Origin: Candidatus Shapirobacteria bacterium CG10_big_fil_rev_8_21_14_0_10_48_15
GTDB lineage: Bacteria > Patescibacteriota > Microgenomatia > PFEM01
Reading direction: 5' to 3'
Length of the DNA stretch: 14,410 nt
Assembly (NCBI GenBank): GCA_002793635.1
Contig: PFEM01000010.1
Coordinates: 1-14,410 of the forward strand
Below, piece after piece: positions 1-5,886 of the stretch; the first letter of the stretch is position 1; every line of letters starts with the position of its first letter. The notes beneath the pieces were generated by a model. The model searched no databases, was not told the DNA's origin, and saw only the letters and a list, made by a program, of their open reading frames with translations. Both the position numbers and the translations under genes were made by a program.

Positions 1-29
1 GTTATTTAAAAAAAGCCGTTTTTAAATAA
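1..29 (-). terminator. AT-rich hairpin at the 3' end of the zinc-protein gene
   Basis: Bases 2-12 (TTATTTAAAAA) are perfectly complementary to 19-29, with a 6-nt loop. The hairpin overlaps the stop codon of the 22-468 gene. Read on the minus strand, a small CGGC core is followed by seven T residues. The stem is almost all A/T, so it is a weak terminator candidate and may extend outside the window. Confidence 0.35.
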
Positions 30-468
30 TTTTAGCTGCTTTTTTAGGCGCTTTTGCTTTCTTCTGGGCAGCAACCGCTTTTTTGGGTTGGGGACGTAAA
101 TTTTCTACTTTAGAGGCAGTAAGGGAGGTCAGTATTTCCAGTATTTTACCAAGCTTGGTATTAATCGCCTCAAGCTGCACATTATTCTGGGGCCTGTTGC
201 TGCTTTCAAAATTAGGTCTTCTTGAGCCCCTGTCTTCAAATCTTCTTGGACCTAAGTCTCGGTTTCTTTTTTCAAAACACTCACTACAGAAAACCGGCTT
301 GTCTCCGGTGGGCAGAAAGGGGACTTCACAATCTCTGCCGCAGTTGCTGCAGACTGCCCTGTGCATTTGCCTGTCTTCACCTCGGCCGCCGAAGCTGCGC
401 CTCTGAAAACCCCCTTGGCTATAGCTCTGCCGGCCACCGGCTCTATCATCTCGTCTAAAATTTACCAT
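22..468 (-). CDS. CxxC-x17-CxxC zinc-binding protein, basic low-complexity tails
   Basis: A 148-residue protein with a basic, Arg/Gly/Ser-rich N-terminus (residues 4-34), a zinc-binding core and a Lys/Ala-rich C-terminal tail (about 125-148). The core has two CxxC knuckles, C40-C43 and C61-C64, separated by exactly 17 residues. That spacing defines the CxxC-x17-CxxC domain seen in many Patescibacteria. Residues 95-118 look able to form an amphipathic helix (LEAINTKLGKILEILTSL). The charged tails and zinc knuckle suggest nucleic-acid or ribosome binding, but this is inference; the family's function is unknown to me. The ATG at 468 sits 6 nt after an extended -10 box, so the mRNA is probably leaderless. 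It is divergent from the Fic gene, with 74 bp between start codons. Confidence 0.85.
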   Translation of the reverse strand: MVNFRRDDRAGGRQSYSQGGFQRRSFGGRGEDRQMHRAVCSNCGRDCEVPFLPTGDKPVFCSECFEKRNRDLGPRRFEDRGSRRPNFESSNRPQNNVQLEAINTKLGKILEILTSLTASKVENLRPQPKKAVAAQKKAKAPKKAAKII

Positions 469-474
469 GGGCTG

Positions 475-483
475 ATTATATCA
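475..483 (-). promoter_or_regulatory. extended -10 promoter of the zinc-protein gene
   Basis: Minus strand reads TGA-TATAAT, a perfect -10 with an upstream TGn, followed by 6 nt (cagccc) and then the ATG at 468. The predicted transcription start falls on or next to the ATG. There is no Shine-Dalgarno sequence. No convincing -35 is seen. Confidence 0.7.
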
Positions 484-507
484 CAAAATTAAGATTGCAA
501 GTGTCTC

Positions 508-535
508 TTGACAAATCGTCTCAATATGATACGAT
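508..535 (+). promoter_or_regulatory. promoter of the Fic gene with overlapping inverted repeat
   Basis: A perfect -35 (TTGACA, 508-513) is followed after 16 nt by an extended -10, TGA-TACGAT (527-535). The ATG at 543 lies 7 nt after the -10, so the transcript should be leaderless. An inverted repeat, ATCGT (515-519) and ACGAT (531-535), lies in the spacer and -10. A third ACGAT (552-556) lies just inside the gene. These could be operator half-sites for the winged-helix domain of the encoded protein; that part is inference. Confidence 0.65.
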
Positions 536-542
536 AATAAGT

Positions 543-1598
543 ATGAATGAAACGATTTTAACTCCGCGGCAAAAGCATCTTCTGAATATCATTAACCAAT
601 CAGACGGTCTTTGGCGCGAGGAAATTCAGGAAAAAGTTTCTAATCTATATCCAGTTTCAAAACCGACAATAATTAGAGATATCAATATTTTATCAAAAAA
701 GAAGCTTATTGGAATTAAAGGAAAAGCTAGGGCGACAAAGTATTTTCCTAAAGTTCAAAATCCGCTTCTTCGCCAGTTTGATCTTGAGCGGTATTTTGCC
801 GTTGATCCGGATAATAGAATCAATGCCAGAAGATCCTTTGATTTTGGAATATTGCAAAACTTGCATGACCCTTTTTTGCCAGAAGAAATAAACATTTTGG
901 AGAAAACCGCCCTAAGTTTTAAGGCAAAAACGGTTACGTTAGGTCCTGATCTTTTAAAAAGAGAACTGGCAAGATTTGTGATTGAGCTGGCCTGGAAATC
1001 TTCCAAAATAGAAGGCAATACTTATACGCTTCTGGAAACAGAATCTTTGATTAAAGAGCAAAAAGAGGCGGCTGGCAAAAGTAAAGCTGAAGCCATCATG
1101 ATTCTTAATCATAAAGCCGCTTTTGAAGAGATGTTAAAGGCAAAAAAAGATTTTCAAGTCATTTCTGTTTCAGGAATTAATCAGCTGCATAATATTTTGA
1201 CTAAAGGTTTAGGAATTTCGCCAGGGATTAGGAGACGGGCGGTTGGAATTACCGGCACTGTTTATCGTCCGCTTGATAATGAACATCAAATAAAAGAGGT
1301 TTTTGAAAAAATGGTTAAGATTGTGAATAAAATTAGCAATCCTTTTGAAAAAGCGTTGATTGTTCAGGTTATGATTCCCTATATTCAGCCATATGCAGAC
1401 GGTAACAAGCGAACCGCCAGAATGCTAACCAACGCAATTTTATTAGCTAACGATTTGTATCCGCTTTCATATCGTAGTGTTGATGAGGATGAATTTAAAA
1501 AGGCTTTAATTTTGTTTTACGAACAGGAGAGCATTGGCGAGATCAAGAGGTTATTTATAGAACAGGTTAAGTTTGCCAACGAAACTTATTTCAGATAA
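543..1598 (+). CDS. Fic family protein with N-terminal winged helix; catalytic His replaced by Gln
   Basis: A 351-residue protein. Residues about 7-63 form a DeoR-like winged helix-turn-helix (VSKPTIIRDINILSKKKLI). The rest is a Fic domain. Fic proteins transfer AMP or another nucleotide phosphate to target hydroxyls through the motif HxFx(D/E)GNxRxxR. Here the motif reads QPYADGNKRTAR, with Gln282 (CAG) at the catalytic His position, while the rest of the loop is intact. The N-terminal inhibitory motif (S/T)xxxE(G/N) is present as SSKIEGN at 153-159, as in class II Fic proteins. The protein may therefore be catalytically dead, acting as a DNA-binding or nucleotide-binding regulator, or have altered chemistry. 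The ATG at 543 was preferred over an upstream TTG (495), which precedes the -35 box. The gene is visibly more AT-rich than its neighbours, which suggests separate acquisition. It converges on the C39 peptidase gene. Confidence 0.9.
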   Translation: MNETILTPRQKHLLNIINQSDGLWREEIQEKVSNLYPVSKPTIIRDINILSKKKLIGIKGKARATKYFPKVQNPLLRQFDLERYFAVDPDNRINARRSFDFGILQNLHDPFLPEEINILEKTALSFKAKTVTLGPDLLKRELARFVIELAWKSSKIEGNTYTLLETESLIKEQKEAAGKSKAEAIMILNHKAAFEEMLKAKKDFQVISVSGINQLHNILTKGLGISPGIRRRAVGITGTVYRPLDNEHQIKEVFEKMVKIVNKISNPFEKALIVQVMIPYIQPYADGNKRTARMLTNAILLANDLYPLSYRSVDEDEFKKALILFYEQESIGEIKRLFIEQVKFANETYFR

Positions 1599-1618
1599 TT
1601 TAGGCGGGTTTTTAGTAA

Positions 1619-2362
1619 TTAGTTTTCTTTTGTGACCACGATCATCACTTTGTTGATGCCGGTGATGGGCACATGGTCGCCGGTGGGGTAGTCGCGAATC
1701 GCGTCCCAAAACTTTTGCAGATCATAAGCAAAGCCTTCGCCCCGTCGCGTCCCCGGATCATTGGTGATCAGCTGTTGCTTTTGGGGATCCCAGCCGCGGA
1801 TGACGATCATGTGGCGTTCGGGGCCGGGCTGGGTGTAGTAGGGATTGCCGATTTTTTGACCGTCCATGGGCGTCACGACGAGCCGGCCCGCCAGCAGGGC
1901 CTCAATAATTGCCTGCGGGTCGTGAATCACTTTGGCCTCCGCTTGATGATAACCAAAAAAGCCTTGAAAAATGCGCGTGACGGTGTCGGCCGCCGCGGTG
2001 TCGTGGCCGTTACCATAGTTGGTTTCCTGCCAGTGGGCGATTTCTAAAATTTTATCCTTTGAGGCTTGGTGGCTGCCGAGTTTTTGGCCACGGGCCCAAG
2101 CGACTGCCATCAGCGCCGCCGCCTCCTCACAGCCGTCTTGTTGCAGCGGGTCATCCCATTCGGCCAAGGGCGCTTGTGGGGTAAAGGGAACGTCCAGCAG
2201 GACTTTTTTGGTTGCCGGCCAAGGCGAACTGGTGGCAATGGGGGCGGGAGAGTTGTTGGGGCGGATAGGTGAAGGAGCTGGTTTAGACGATTTGGCAATC
2301 ACTCCCAAAGCGACGAGTAAAGCAAAAGCCAAGCCGAAAAACAAAAGGGATTTTTTCTTCAT
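1619..2362 (-). CDS. secreted or membrane-anchored C39-family cysteine peptidase
   Basis: A 247-residue protein. Residues 1-24 (MKKKSLLFFGLAFALLVALG) are a signal sequence or membrane anchor, followed by a Pro/Ser-rich linker (27-50) and a papain-like C39_2 domain from about 54. Catalytic residues are recognisable: Cys78 in QQDGCEEAA, His184 in ERHMIVIRGWD, and Asp202 in TNDPGT. The domain is expected to act outside the cytoplasmic membrane. The substrate is unknown; the gene is not next to a bacteriocin or ABC exporter, so a double-glycine leader peptidase role is not supported. An ATG 15 codons upstream (2407) is in frame but precedes the promoter, so the ATG at 2362, 7 nt after a perfect -10, is chosen. 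Confidence 0.85.
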   Translation of the reverse strand: MKKKSLLFFGLAFALLVALGVIAKSSKPAPSPIRPNNSPAPIATSSPWPATKKVLLDVPFTPQAPLAEWDDPLQQDGCEEAAALMAVAWARGQKLGSHQASKDKILEIAHWQETNYGNGHDTAAADTVTRIFQGFFGYHQAEAKVIHDPQAIIEALLAGRLVVTPMDGQKIGNPYYTQPGPERHMIVIRGWDPQKQQLITNDPGTRRGEGFAYDLQKFWDAIRDYPTGDHVPITGINKVMIVVTKEN

Positions 2363-2369
2363 GCTGCTG

Positions 2370-2375
2370 ATTATA
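2370..2375 (-). promoter_or_regulatory. -10 box of the C39 peptidase gene
   Basis: Minus strand TATAAT is followed by 7 nt (cagcagc) and the ATG at 2362, implying a leaderless transcript. No good -35 or TGn is visible. Confidence 0.6.
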
Positions 2376-2446
2376 TACTGCGGGTTAAACCACTGCCCCA
2401 TAGTCAAAAGGCTAGTGGGGACGGAAAAAAAAGTTTTTAGACCAAG

Positions 2447-2487
2447 AAAAAAGCACCTTTTTTATTTTTCACCTAAGGTGCTTTTTT
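2447..2487 (-). terminator. intrinsic terminator behind the 2506-2817 gene
   Basis: Bases 2447-2459 (AAAAAAGCACCTT) are the perfect reverse complement of 2475-2487, with a 15-nt loop. A run of T follows the stem on either strand. It lies 18 nt after the stop of the 2506-2817 gene and before the C39 gene, so it separates two genes on the same strand. It is structurally bidirectional. Confidence 0.85.
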
Positions 2488-2505
2488 GCTCTTTTAGCTT
2501 GTTGT

Positions 2506-2817
2506 CTACTTTTCTAGGAATAAGGGTAATGCGTTGACGACAACGATGATGGCAACAAGCATAATAAAAATAACGCGCCGTTGCCATTTGTCCAGTTTGT
2601 CCAGACTACTATTCAGTTTCAGGGTATCCCACAGGGAAAACATTCCGAAGCTGAAAAGCACCGTGGCCGCAAGATTGTTAAACATTCCTCCCCAAGAGGC
2701 AGGGCCTGAAGGCCAGACGCGGCAAAGAAGAATTCCTCCGGCTACCATGGCCACAACCGACCACGCAATATTCGCAATCTTCTCACGCTTCTCATGTTCC
2801 TCGTGCTTCTGAGACAT
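2506..2817 (-). CDS. small three-helix membrane protein, function unknown
   Basis: A 103-residue protein with a charged N-terminus (MSQKHEEHEKREK) and three hydrophobic segments at about 15-33, 45-64 and 80-100. There is a short charged stretch between helices 2 and 3 (LDKLDKWQRR). I do not recognise the family. Unlike most genes in the window it has a real Shine-Dalgarno sequence: AAGGGGGG (2823-2830) lies 5 nt before the ATG. It is divergent from the response regulator gene, and the intervening DNA holds a candidate OmpR-type site, so it could be a target of that two-component system. That link is inference. Confidence 0.7.
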   Translation of the reverse strand: MSQKHEEHEKREKIANIAWSVVAMVAGGILLCRVWPSGPASWGGMFNNLAATVLFSFGMFSLWDTLKLNSSLDKLDKWQRRVIFIMLVAIIVVVNALPLFLEK

Positions 2818-2845
2818 GACAACCCCCCTTCACCCTATTAAAGAG

Positions 2846-2870
2846 CCACTAAAATAAAGAACCACTAAAA
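2846..2870. repeat. CCACTAAAA direct repeat in a leader region
   Basis: CCACTAAAA occurs at 2846-2854 and again at 2862-2870, a 16-bp offset. The copies lie at the predicted transcription start and within the leader of the 2506-2817 gene. They may be a regulator binding site or chance in AT-rich DNA. Confidence 0.35.
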
Positions 2871-2872
2871 AA

Positions 2873-2881
2873 ATTATATCA
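2873..2881 (-). promoter_or_regulatory. extended -10 promoter of the three-helix membrane protein gene
   Basis: Minus strand TGA-TATAAT. The expected start site is near 2866, giving a leader of about 49 nt that carries the Shine-Dalgarno sequence. A partial -35 (TTTACT) lies 17 nt upstream. Confidence 0.55.
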
Positions 2882-2902
2882 AAAAAAGCAAAAAAAGTAA
2901 AT

Positions 2903-2924
2903 TTTTTCAGTTATTTTTCAGCTG
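2903..2924 (+). promoter_or_regulatory. 11-bp tandem direct repeat, candidate OmpR/PhoB-type binding site
   Basis: TTTTTCAG occurs at 2903-2910 and 2914-2921, so two 11-bp units (TTTTTCAGTTA and TTTTTCAGCTG) abut. The pair covers the -35 position, ending 5 bp before the extended -10 of the response regulator gene. Tandem 11-bp direct repeats in this position are the classic layout for OmpR/PhoB-family activators. It may mediate autoregulation, and being between two divergent promoters could also act on the 2506-2817 gene. Confidence 0.5.
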
Positions 2925-2926
2925 GC

Positions 2927-2935
2927 TGGTATAAT
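2927..2935 (+). promoter_or_regulatory. extended -10 promoter of the response regulator gene
   Basis: TGG-TATAAT, followed by 10 nt and the ATG at 2946, so the leader should be only a few bases. There is no canonical -35; the 11-bp repeats occupy that position. Confidence 0.7.
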
Positions 2936-2945
2936 CTTGGTTACA

Positions 2946-3608
2946 ATGAGAATTTTGGTGGTTGAGGATGAGCACCGGATTGCTAACGCGATCAAAAAGG
3001 GTTTGGAGCAGGAGTCCTTTGCGGTCGACGTGGCTTATGATGGAGAACAGGGGTTTGACTTGGCGGCTGGCGAGGCTTATGACGTCATCATTTTGGATTT
3101 GCTGTTACCGAAAATGAGCGGGATGACGCTTTGCCGGCGTTTGCGGGAGGAAGAAAAAAACCACACGCCGATTTTGATGCTGACGGCCAAAGACCAGCTG
3201 GAAGACAAAGTGAAAGGGTTGAACGCCGGCGCCGATGATTATTTGCCCAAGCCATTTGCCTTTGCCGAGCTTTTGGCTAGAATCAGAGCCTTGTCCCGAA
3301 GACCAACAAATAGTTTGCAGCCGATTTTGGCCGTAGCGGATTTGACGTTGAATCCCCACGGTTTTGTCGTGAAGCGGGCGGGTAGAGAAATTAGCTTGTC
3401 CAGAAAGGAGTTTGCCCTGTTGGAGTATCTTTTGCATCATCAAGGGGAAATCGTTGACAAGGATCAGCTGATTAATCATGTCTGGAATTATGACGCGGAT
3501 ATTTTGCCCAATACGGTGGAGGTTTACATTGGCTATCTGCGCAAAAAATTAGGCAAGCCGAATTTAATTAAAACCAAAAGAGGCTTTGGATATATAATTA
3601 GCTTGTAG
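2946..3608 (+). CDS. OmpR/PhoB-family response regulator
   Basis: A 220-residue two-component response regulator. Residues 1-~118 form a receiver domain with the acidic pocket E7-D8, phospho-acceptor Asp51 (VIILDLLLP), the switch Thr80 (MLTAKD) and conserved Lys102 (LPKPF). Residues about 125-220 form a winged-helix DNA-binding domain (SRKEFALLEYLLHH, then NTVEVYIGYLRKKL and TKRGFGYII). The partner is the histidine kinase at 3822. The ATG at 2946 was chosen over an in-frame TTG three codons upstream because it lies 10 nt after a strong extended -10. A possible autoregulatory site overlaps the promoter. The signal sensed and the regulon are not evident. Confidence 0.96.
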   Translation: MRILVVEDEHRIANAIKKGLEQESFAVDVAYDGEQGFDLAAGEAYDVIILDLLLPKMSGMTLCRRLREEEKNHTPILMLTAKDQLEDKVKGLNAGADDYLPKPFAFAELLARIRALSRRPTNSLQPILAVADLTLNPHGFVVKRAGREISLSRKEFALLEYLLHHQGEIVDKDQLINHVWNYDADILPNTVEVYIGYLRKKLGKPNLIKTKRGFGYIISL

Positions 3609-3613
3609 CTGTT
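3600..3613 (+). repeat. AGCTNNN heptamer repeat, left flank (2 units)
   Basis: AGCTTGT (3600-3606) and AGCTGTT (3607-3613) are adjacent heptamers. The first includes the TAG stop of the response regulator. They match the phase and head sequence of the four heptamers on the other side of the four-helix-bundle remnant (3791-3818). Confidence 0.5.
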
Positions 3614-3619
3614 AGGAGA

Positions 3620-3796
3620 ATGTATATTAAATCGTTTAAACAGTTAATTGTTTGGCAGAAGTCGGTTGAATTAACAACGGAAATTTATAAAATTACTGTT
3701 GAATTTCCCAATTTTTTAAAATGTGAATTTTTATTAGAAGAAATTCAGAAGATGTTAGCGGTAATGATCAAAAATTTAAATATTCCTAAAAGCTAA
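3620..3796 (+). pseudogene. internally deleted four-helix-bundle (S23/IVS-type) protein, 58 codons
   Basis: The ATG at 3620 opens a 58-codon frame ending in TAA. The N-terminal part (FKQLIVWQKSVELTTEIYK, then FPN) matches helix 1 of the four-helix-bundle family related to the 23S rRNA intervening-sequence protein. The C-terminal part (FLLEEIQKMLAVMIKNL) matches its last helix. Full members are about 115-120 residues. Here the central half, including the region that usually reads 'R..SIPSNIAEG', is missing without a frame break, as if by an in-frame deletion. It is AT-rich compared with the flanking kinase genes. AGGAG lies only 1 nt before the ATG, too close for normal initiation. It sits between regulator and kinase of one two-component system and is flanked by heptamer repeats. 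A functional miniprotein cannot be excluded. Confidence 0.75.
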
Positions 3797-3818
3797 AAGC
3801 TATCAGCTATAAGCTAGA
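3791..3818 (+). repeat. AGCTNNN heptamer repeat, right flank (4 units)
   Basis: Four exactly phased heptamers: AGCTAAA (3791), AGCTATC (3798), AGCTATA (3805), AGCTAGA (3812). The first overlaps the stop of the four-helix-bundle remnant and the last ends 3 nt before the kinase ATG. They resemble in style the heptanucleotide STRR repeats described in cyanobacteria, but the unit differs. Confidence 0.8.
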
Positions 3819-3821
3819 GCA

Positions 3822-4808
3822 ATGTTTCAATCGGCCAGGCTTAAACTAACCCTTTGGTATCTGCTGATCATCATGAGTATTAGCCTGTTTTTTAGCGGGA
3901 TTATTTACCGTAGTGTCAGCTTTGAAGTTCAAAGCAGGTTAAGCAGAATTGAAGAGCGGTTTCCCGAATGGCAGCCCGGCCGGCCGATGCTGCTGTTGGT
4001 TGAGGACTTGGCTTTTGTCAAGAGAAGGGTGTTGCTGATGCTATTTTATCTCAACGGGGTGATTTTAGCGGTTGCCGGAGCCGCCGGTTATTTTTTGGCT
4101 GGAAAAACTTTAAATCCGATTGAAGCGGCTTTGGAAGAGCAAAAACGATTTGTGGCCGACGCCTCTCATGAGTTGCGTACGCCATTAACCGCCCTCAAAA
4201 CTTCTATAGAAGTCACTTTAAGGCAAAAAAAGTTAACGGTCCAAGAGGCAAAAGCGGTTTTGCAGGGCAGCCTTGAGGAGGTTGATGGCTTAGAGCTGTT
4301 GACCAGCCGGCTTTTGAGTCTGGCCCGTTACCAACAAACTGACCATGGCTTTGCTTTACAACCCGTCGATATCAGCACTGTAATGACGACGGCAGCGAAA
4401 AAAGTTGCCCCTTTGGCCCAAGAGAAAAAAATTGATTTAAAAGTAAGCAAGCGGGCACAGCTGGTGACAGTGGATATTAAGAGCGTGGAAGAAATGCTGT
4501 TAATTTTTTTGGACAACGCCCTAAAATACACCCCCAGTGGTGGTCAAGTCAGCTTGATAGCCAAAACCAGTAACAAAAATTTGATTTTAGAAATTAAAGA
4601 CACCGGTATCGGCATTGCCGCTAAAGATTTACCTCATATTTTTGACCGCTTTTATCGGGCTGACCAGTCTCGTTCCAAAGCAATTGTGCCTGGTTTTGGC
4701 TTGGGCTTGGCTTTGGCCAAAAAAATTATTGACAAGCATCATGGTGCAGTCAAGGCCAGTAGCCGGCCAGGTCAGGGAACGACTTTCACGGTTAAATTAC
4801 CCCTTTAG
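3822..4808 (+). CDS. membrane-bound sensor histidine kinase
   Basis: A 328-residue sensor kinase, partner of the response regulator at 2946. Two transmembrane segments (about 10-30 and 70-93) enclose a short extracytoplasmic loop of about 40 residues. Next comes a short linker too small for a full HAMP domain. A HisKA domain with phospho-acceptor His116 (FVADASHELRTPL) is followed by an HATPase_c domain with N box Asn232 (LDNALKYTP), G1 box D260-TGIGI, F box IFDRFYR and G2 box GFGLGLAL from 291. All catalytic motifs are intact. The tiny sensor loop suggests sensing within or near the membrane, or an accessory protein. No Shine-Dalgarno sequence precedes the ATG, only the heptamer array, so it is probably translated from the regulator transcript. 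Confidence 0.95.
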   Translation: MFQSARLKLTLWYLLIIMSISLFFSGIIYRSVSFEVQSRLSRIEERFPEWQPGRPMLLLVEDLAFVKRRVLLMLFYLNGVILAVAGAAGYFLAGKTLNPIEAALEEQKRFVADASHELRTPLTALKTSIEVTLRQKKLTVQEAKAVLQGSLEEVDGLELLTSRLLSLARYQQTDHGFALQPVDISTVMTTAAKKVAPLAQEKKIDLKVSKRAQLVTVDIKSVEEMLLIFLDNALKYTPSGGQVSLIAKTSNKNLILEIKDTGIGIAAKDLPHIFDRFYRADQSRSKAIVPGFGLGLALAKKIIDKHHGAVKASSRPGQGTTFTVKLPL

Positions 4809-5017
4809 ACAACTTGATTTTCTTTTAAGTCTCTTTTCAGGTTGATAGTTTATTCTTCATTGGGAGGACCGCTTGGACTAGGCTGTGAATGACGGTCAAA
4901 TCAGCCCGGAACAGAAGGGGGCACTGGTTGCTAAAAAAGCGGCCCCTGCCAGCAACTGCTCAGCCTGCACTCTTGATTGGGGTGTGGGCTGCTGGCGAAT
5001 TTGATAGAATTGGTGGA
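4809..5017. other. gap of unclear content upstream of the LysM gene
   Basis: No recognised gene. A GGGAGG (4862-4867) suggests a ribosome-binding site, but the nearest downstream TTG (4873) opens only two codons. A GTG at 4885 opens a 39-codon frame (to 5004) with three Cys residues (NCSACTLDWGVGCW). An ATG at 4889 opens the LysM frame early but gives an unlikely basic N-terminus. Short complementary segments (GGGGC/GCCCC and GTTGC/GCAAC at about 4918-4966) are interleaved. It may be a leader, a small gene or a decayed remnant. Confidence 0.3.
5002..5010 (+). promoter_or_regulatory. extended -10 promoter of the LysM-protein gene
   Basis: TGA-TAGAAT (one mismatch to TATAAT), followed by 7 nt (tggtgga) and a GTG at 5018 that is in frame with the long downstream frame. 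Spacing is the same as at the other leaderless starts in this window. Confidence 0.55.
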
Positions 5018-5809
5018 GTGACTAAAGAGATTTTGGCAATAAAATTTTCAAGGAGAGAATTGCCGCTTTACAGCCTGGCTTTTATAAGGTTACTCGTGTC
5101 TTTGCAAAACGGGGAAAGAATAAATAGCTTTAACATTGACAGTGAGAGGCGCAGGGAAGGAGAAGCTGAACAAGCAAACAGGCGAAGAGAAGTTTTGGTA
5201 GCAATAGAGCCGGGAGATACTTTAGTTAATATAGCCAAGAGATGGGGCCAGTTGGGTTCAAGCGTGCGGTTGATTAAAGAAGCAAACCAGTTAACGGGCT
5301 TTTCGCTTGAGGGCAAGTCTGCTTTGGCGGTGCCGTTTTTTCTTCCCCAGGGAAGAGATTTGACACGGCGACCGCATGAATATCGAAGAGTTGCTGGCGG
5401 ATTAGGAATGTTTTTTATTAATCTATGCAGCCGGCTCGTGCCAGCCTTGCCCTCTCTTAAAAAGGGGCCAAGGCCGATGCCTTATTTGCCGATAAGTTAT
5501 GCGCCGAATGGCCAAGCGGCAATCGACTATCGCACCCTGCAAGTTGAAGCGCTTGCTTTGCAGTATCAGACCAAGGCGCTAATTTGCCCCTTGGAATTTG
5601 CGGGTTACCAGGGGGAATTATTTTTAGGGAGTCAAAGATTGGGTCAATGTTTCGCAATAATACATTCCTTAACTAGAGGAAAAACAGACAGCTGCCAGCA
5701 AGTGGCTTTGACTCTTAAAGCTAACGATGCTTATTTTTCTGCCATGGAGGTAGCCGAGCAGCTTAAAAAGTGGGGGTTTATCAGCGATCGTGTTGGCCAG
5801 TCGGCCTAA
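5018..5809 (+). CDS. LysM-domain protein, otherwise unknown
   Basis: With the GTG at 5018 the product is 263 residues. A mildly hydrophobic N-terminal stretch (15-29) is followed by a charged Arg/Glu-rich segment (43-58). A LysM-like domain covers about 59-108 (VAIEPGDTLVNIAKRWG, then IKEANQL and ALAVPFF). LysM modules bind the GlcNAc-containing glycan of peptidoglycan. The C-terminal 120 residues (from about 145) are not recognised. There is no clean signal peptide, so export is uncertain. The frame extends upstream to an ATG at 4889, but the added 43 residues look non-coding and the GTG has a well-placed extended -10. Convergent with the penicillin-binding protein gene, which fits an envelope role. 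Confidence 0.65.
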   Translation: MTKEILAIKFSRRELPLYSLAFIRLLVSLQNGERINSFNIDSERRREGEAEQANRRREVLVAIEPGDTLVNIAKRWGQLGSSVRLIKEANQLTGFSLEGKSALAVPFFLPQGRDLTRRPHEYRRVAGGLGMFFINLCSRLVPALPSLKKGPRPMPYLPISYAPNGQAAIDYRTLQVEALALQYQTKALICPLEFAGYQGELFLGSQRLGQCFAIIHSLTRGKTDSCQQVALTLKANDAYFSAMEVAEQLKKWGFISDRVGQSA

Positions 5810-5886
5810 CAAGGTGGTAAACTAATGGTTTATCCCGCCAGAGCTCTGGCCGAAGGCATCGTTGACTTTTTGGGGTTGTAGCAAAG

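Noticed and set aside
495..545. Fic gene starting at TTG 495
   Set aside because: This start precedes the TTGACA -35 and the -10, so it would not be transcribed from that promoter. The ATG at 543 has a well-placed -10.
2019..2537. 172-codon plus-strand frame over the C39 gene start and terminator
   Set aside because: It crosses a terminator and a promoter on the other strand and its product has no family features. The C39 peptidase explains the coding signal.
3600..3818. CRISPR array
   Set aside because: The units are 7 nt without spacers of regular length, and no cas gene is present.
4889..5017. LysM protein starting at ATG 4889
   Set aside because: The extra 43 residues are basic and unlike a signal or domain, no ribosome-binding site is correctly placed, and a GTG at 5018 follows an extended -10 by 7 nt.
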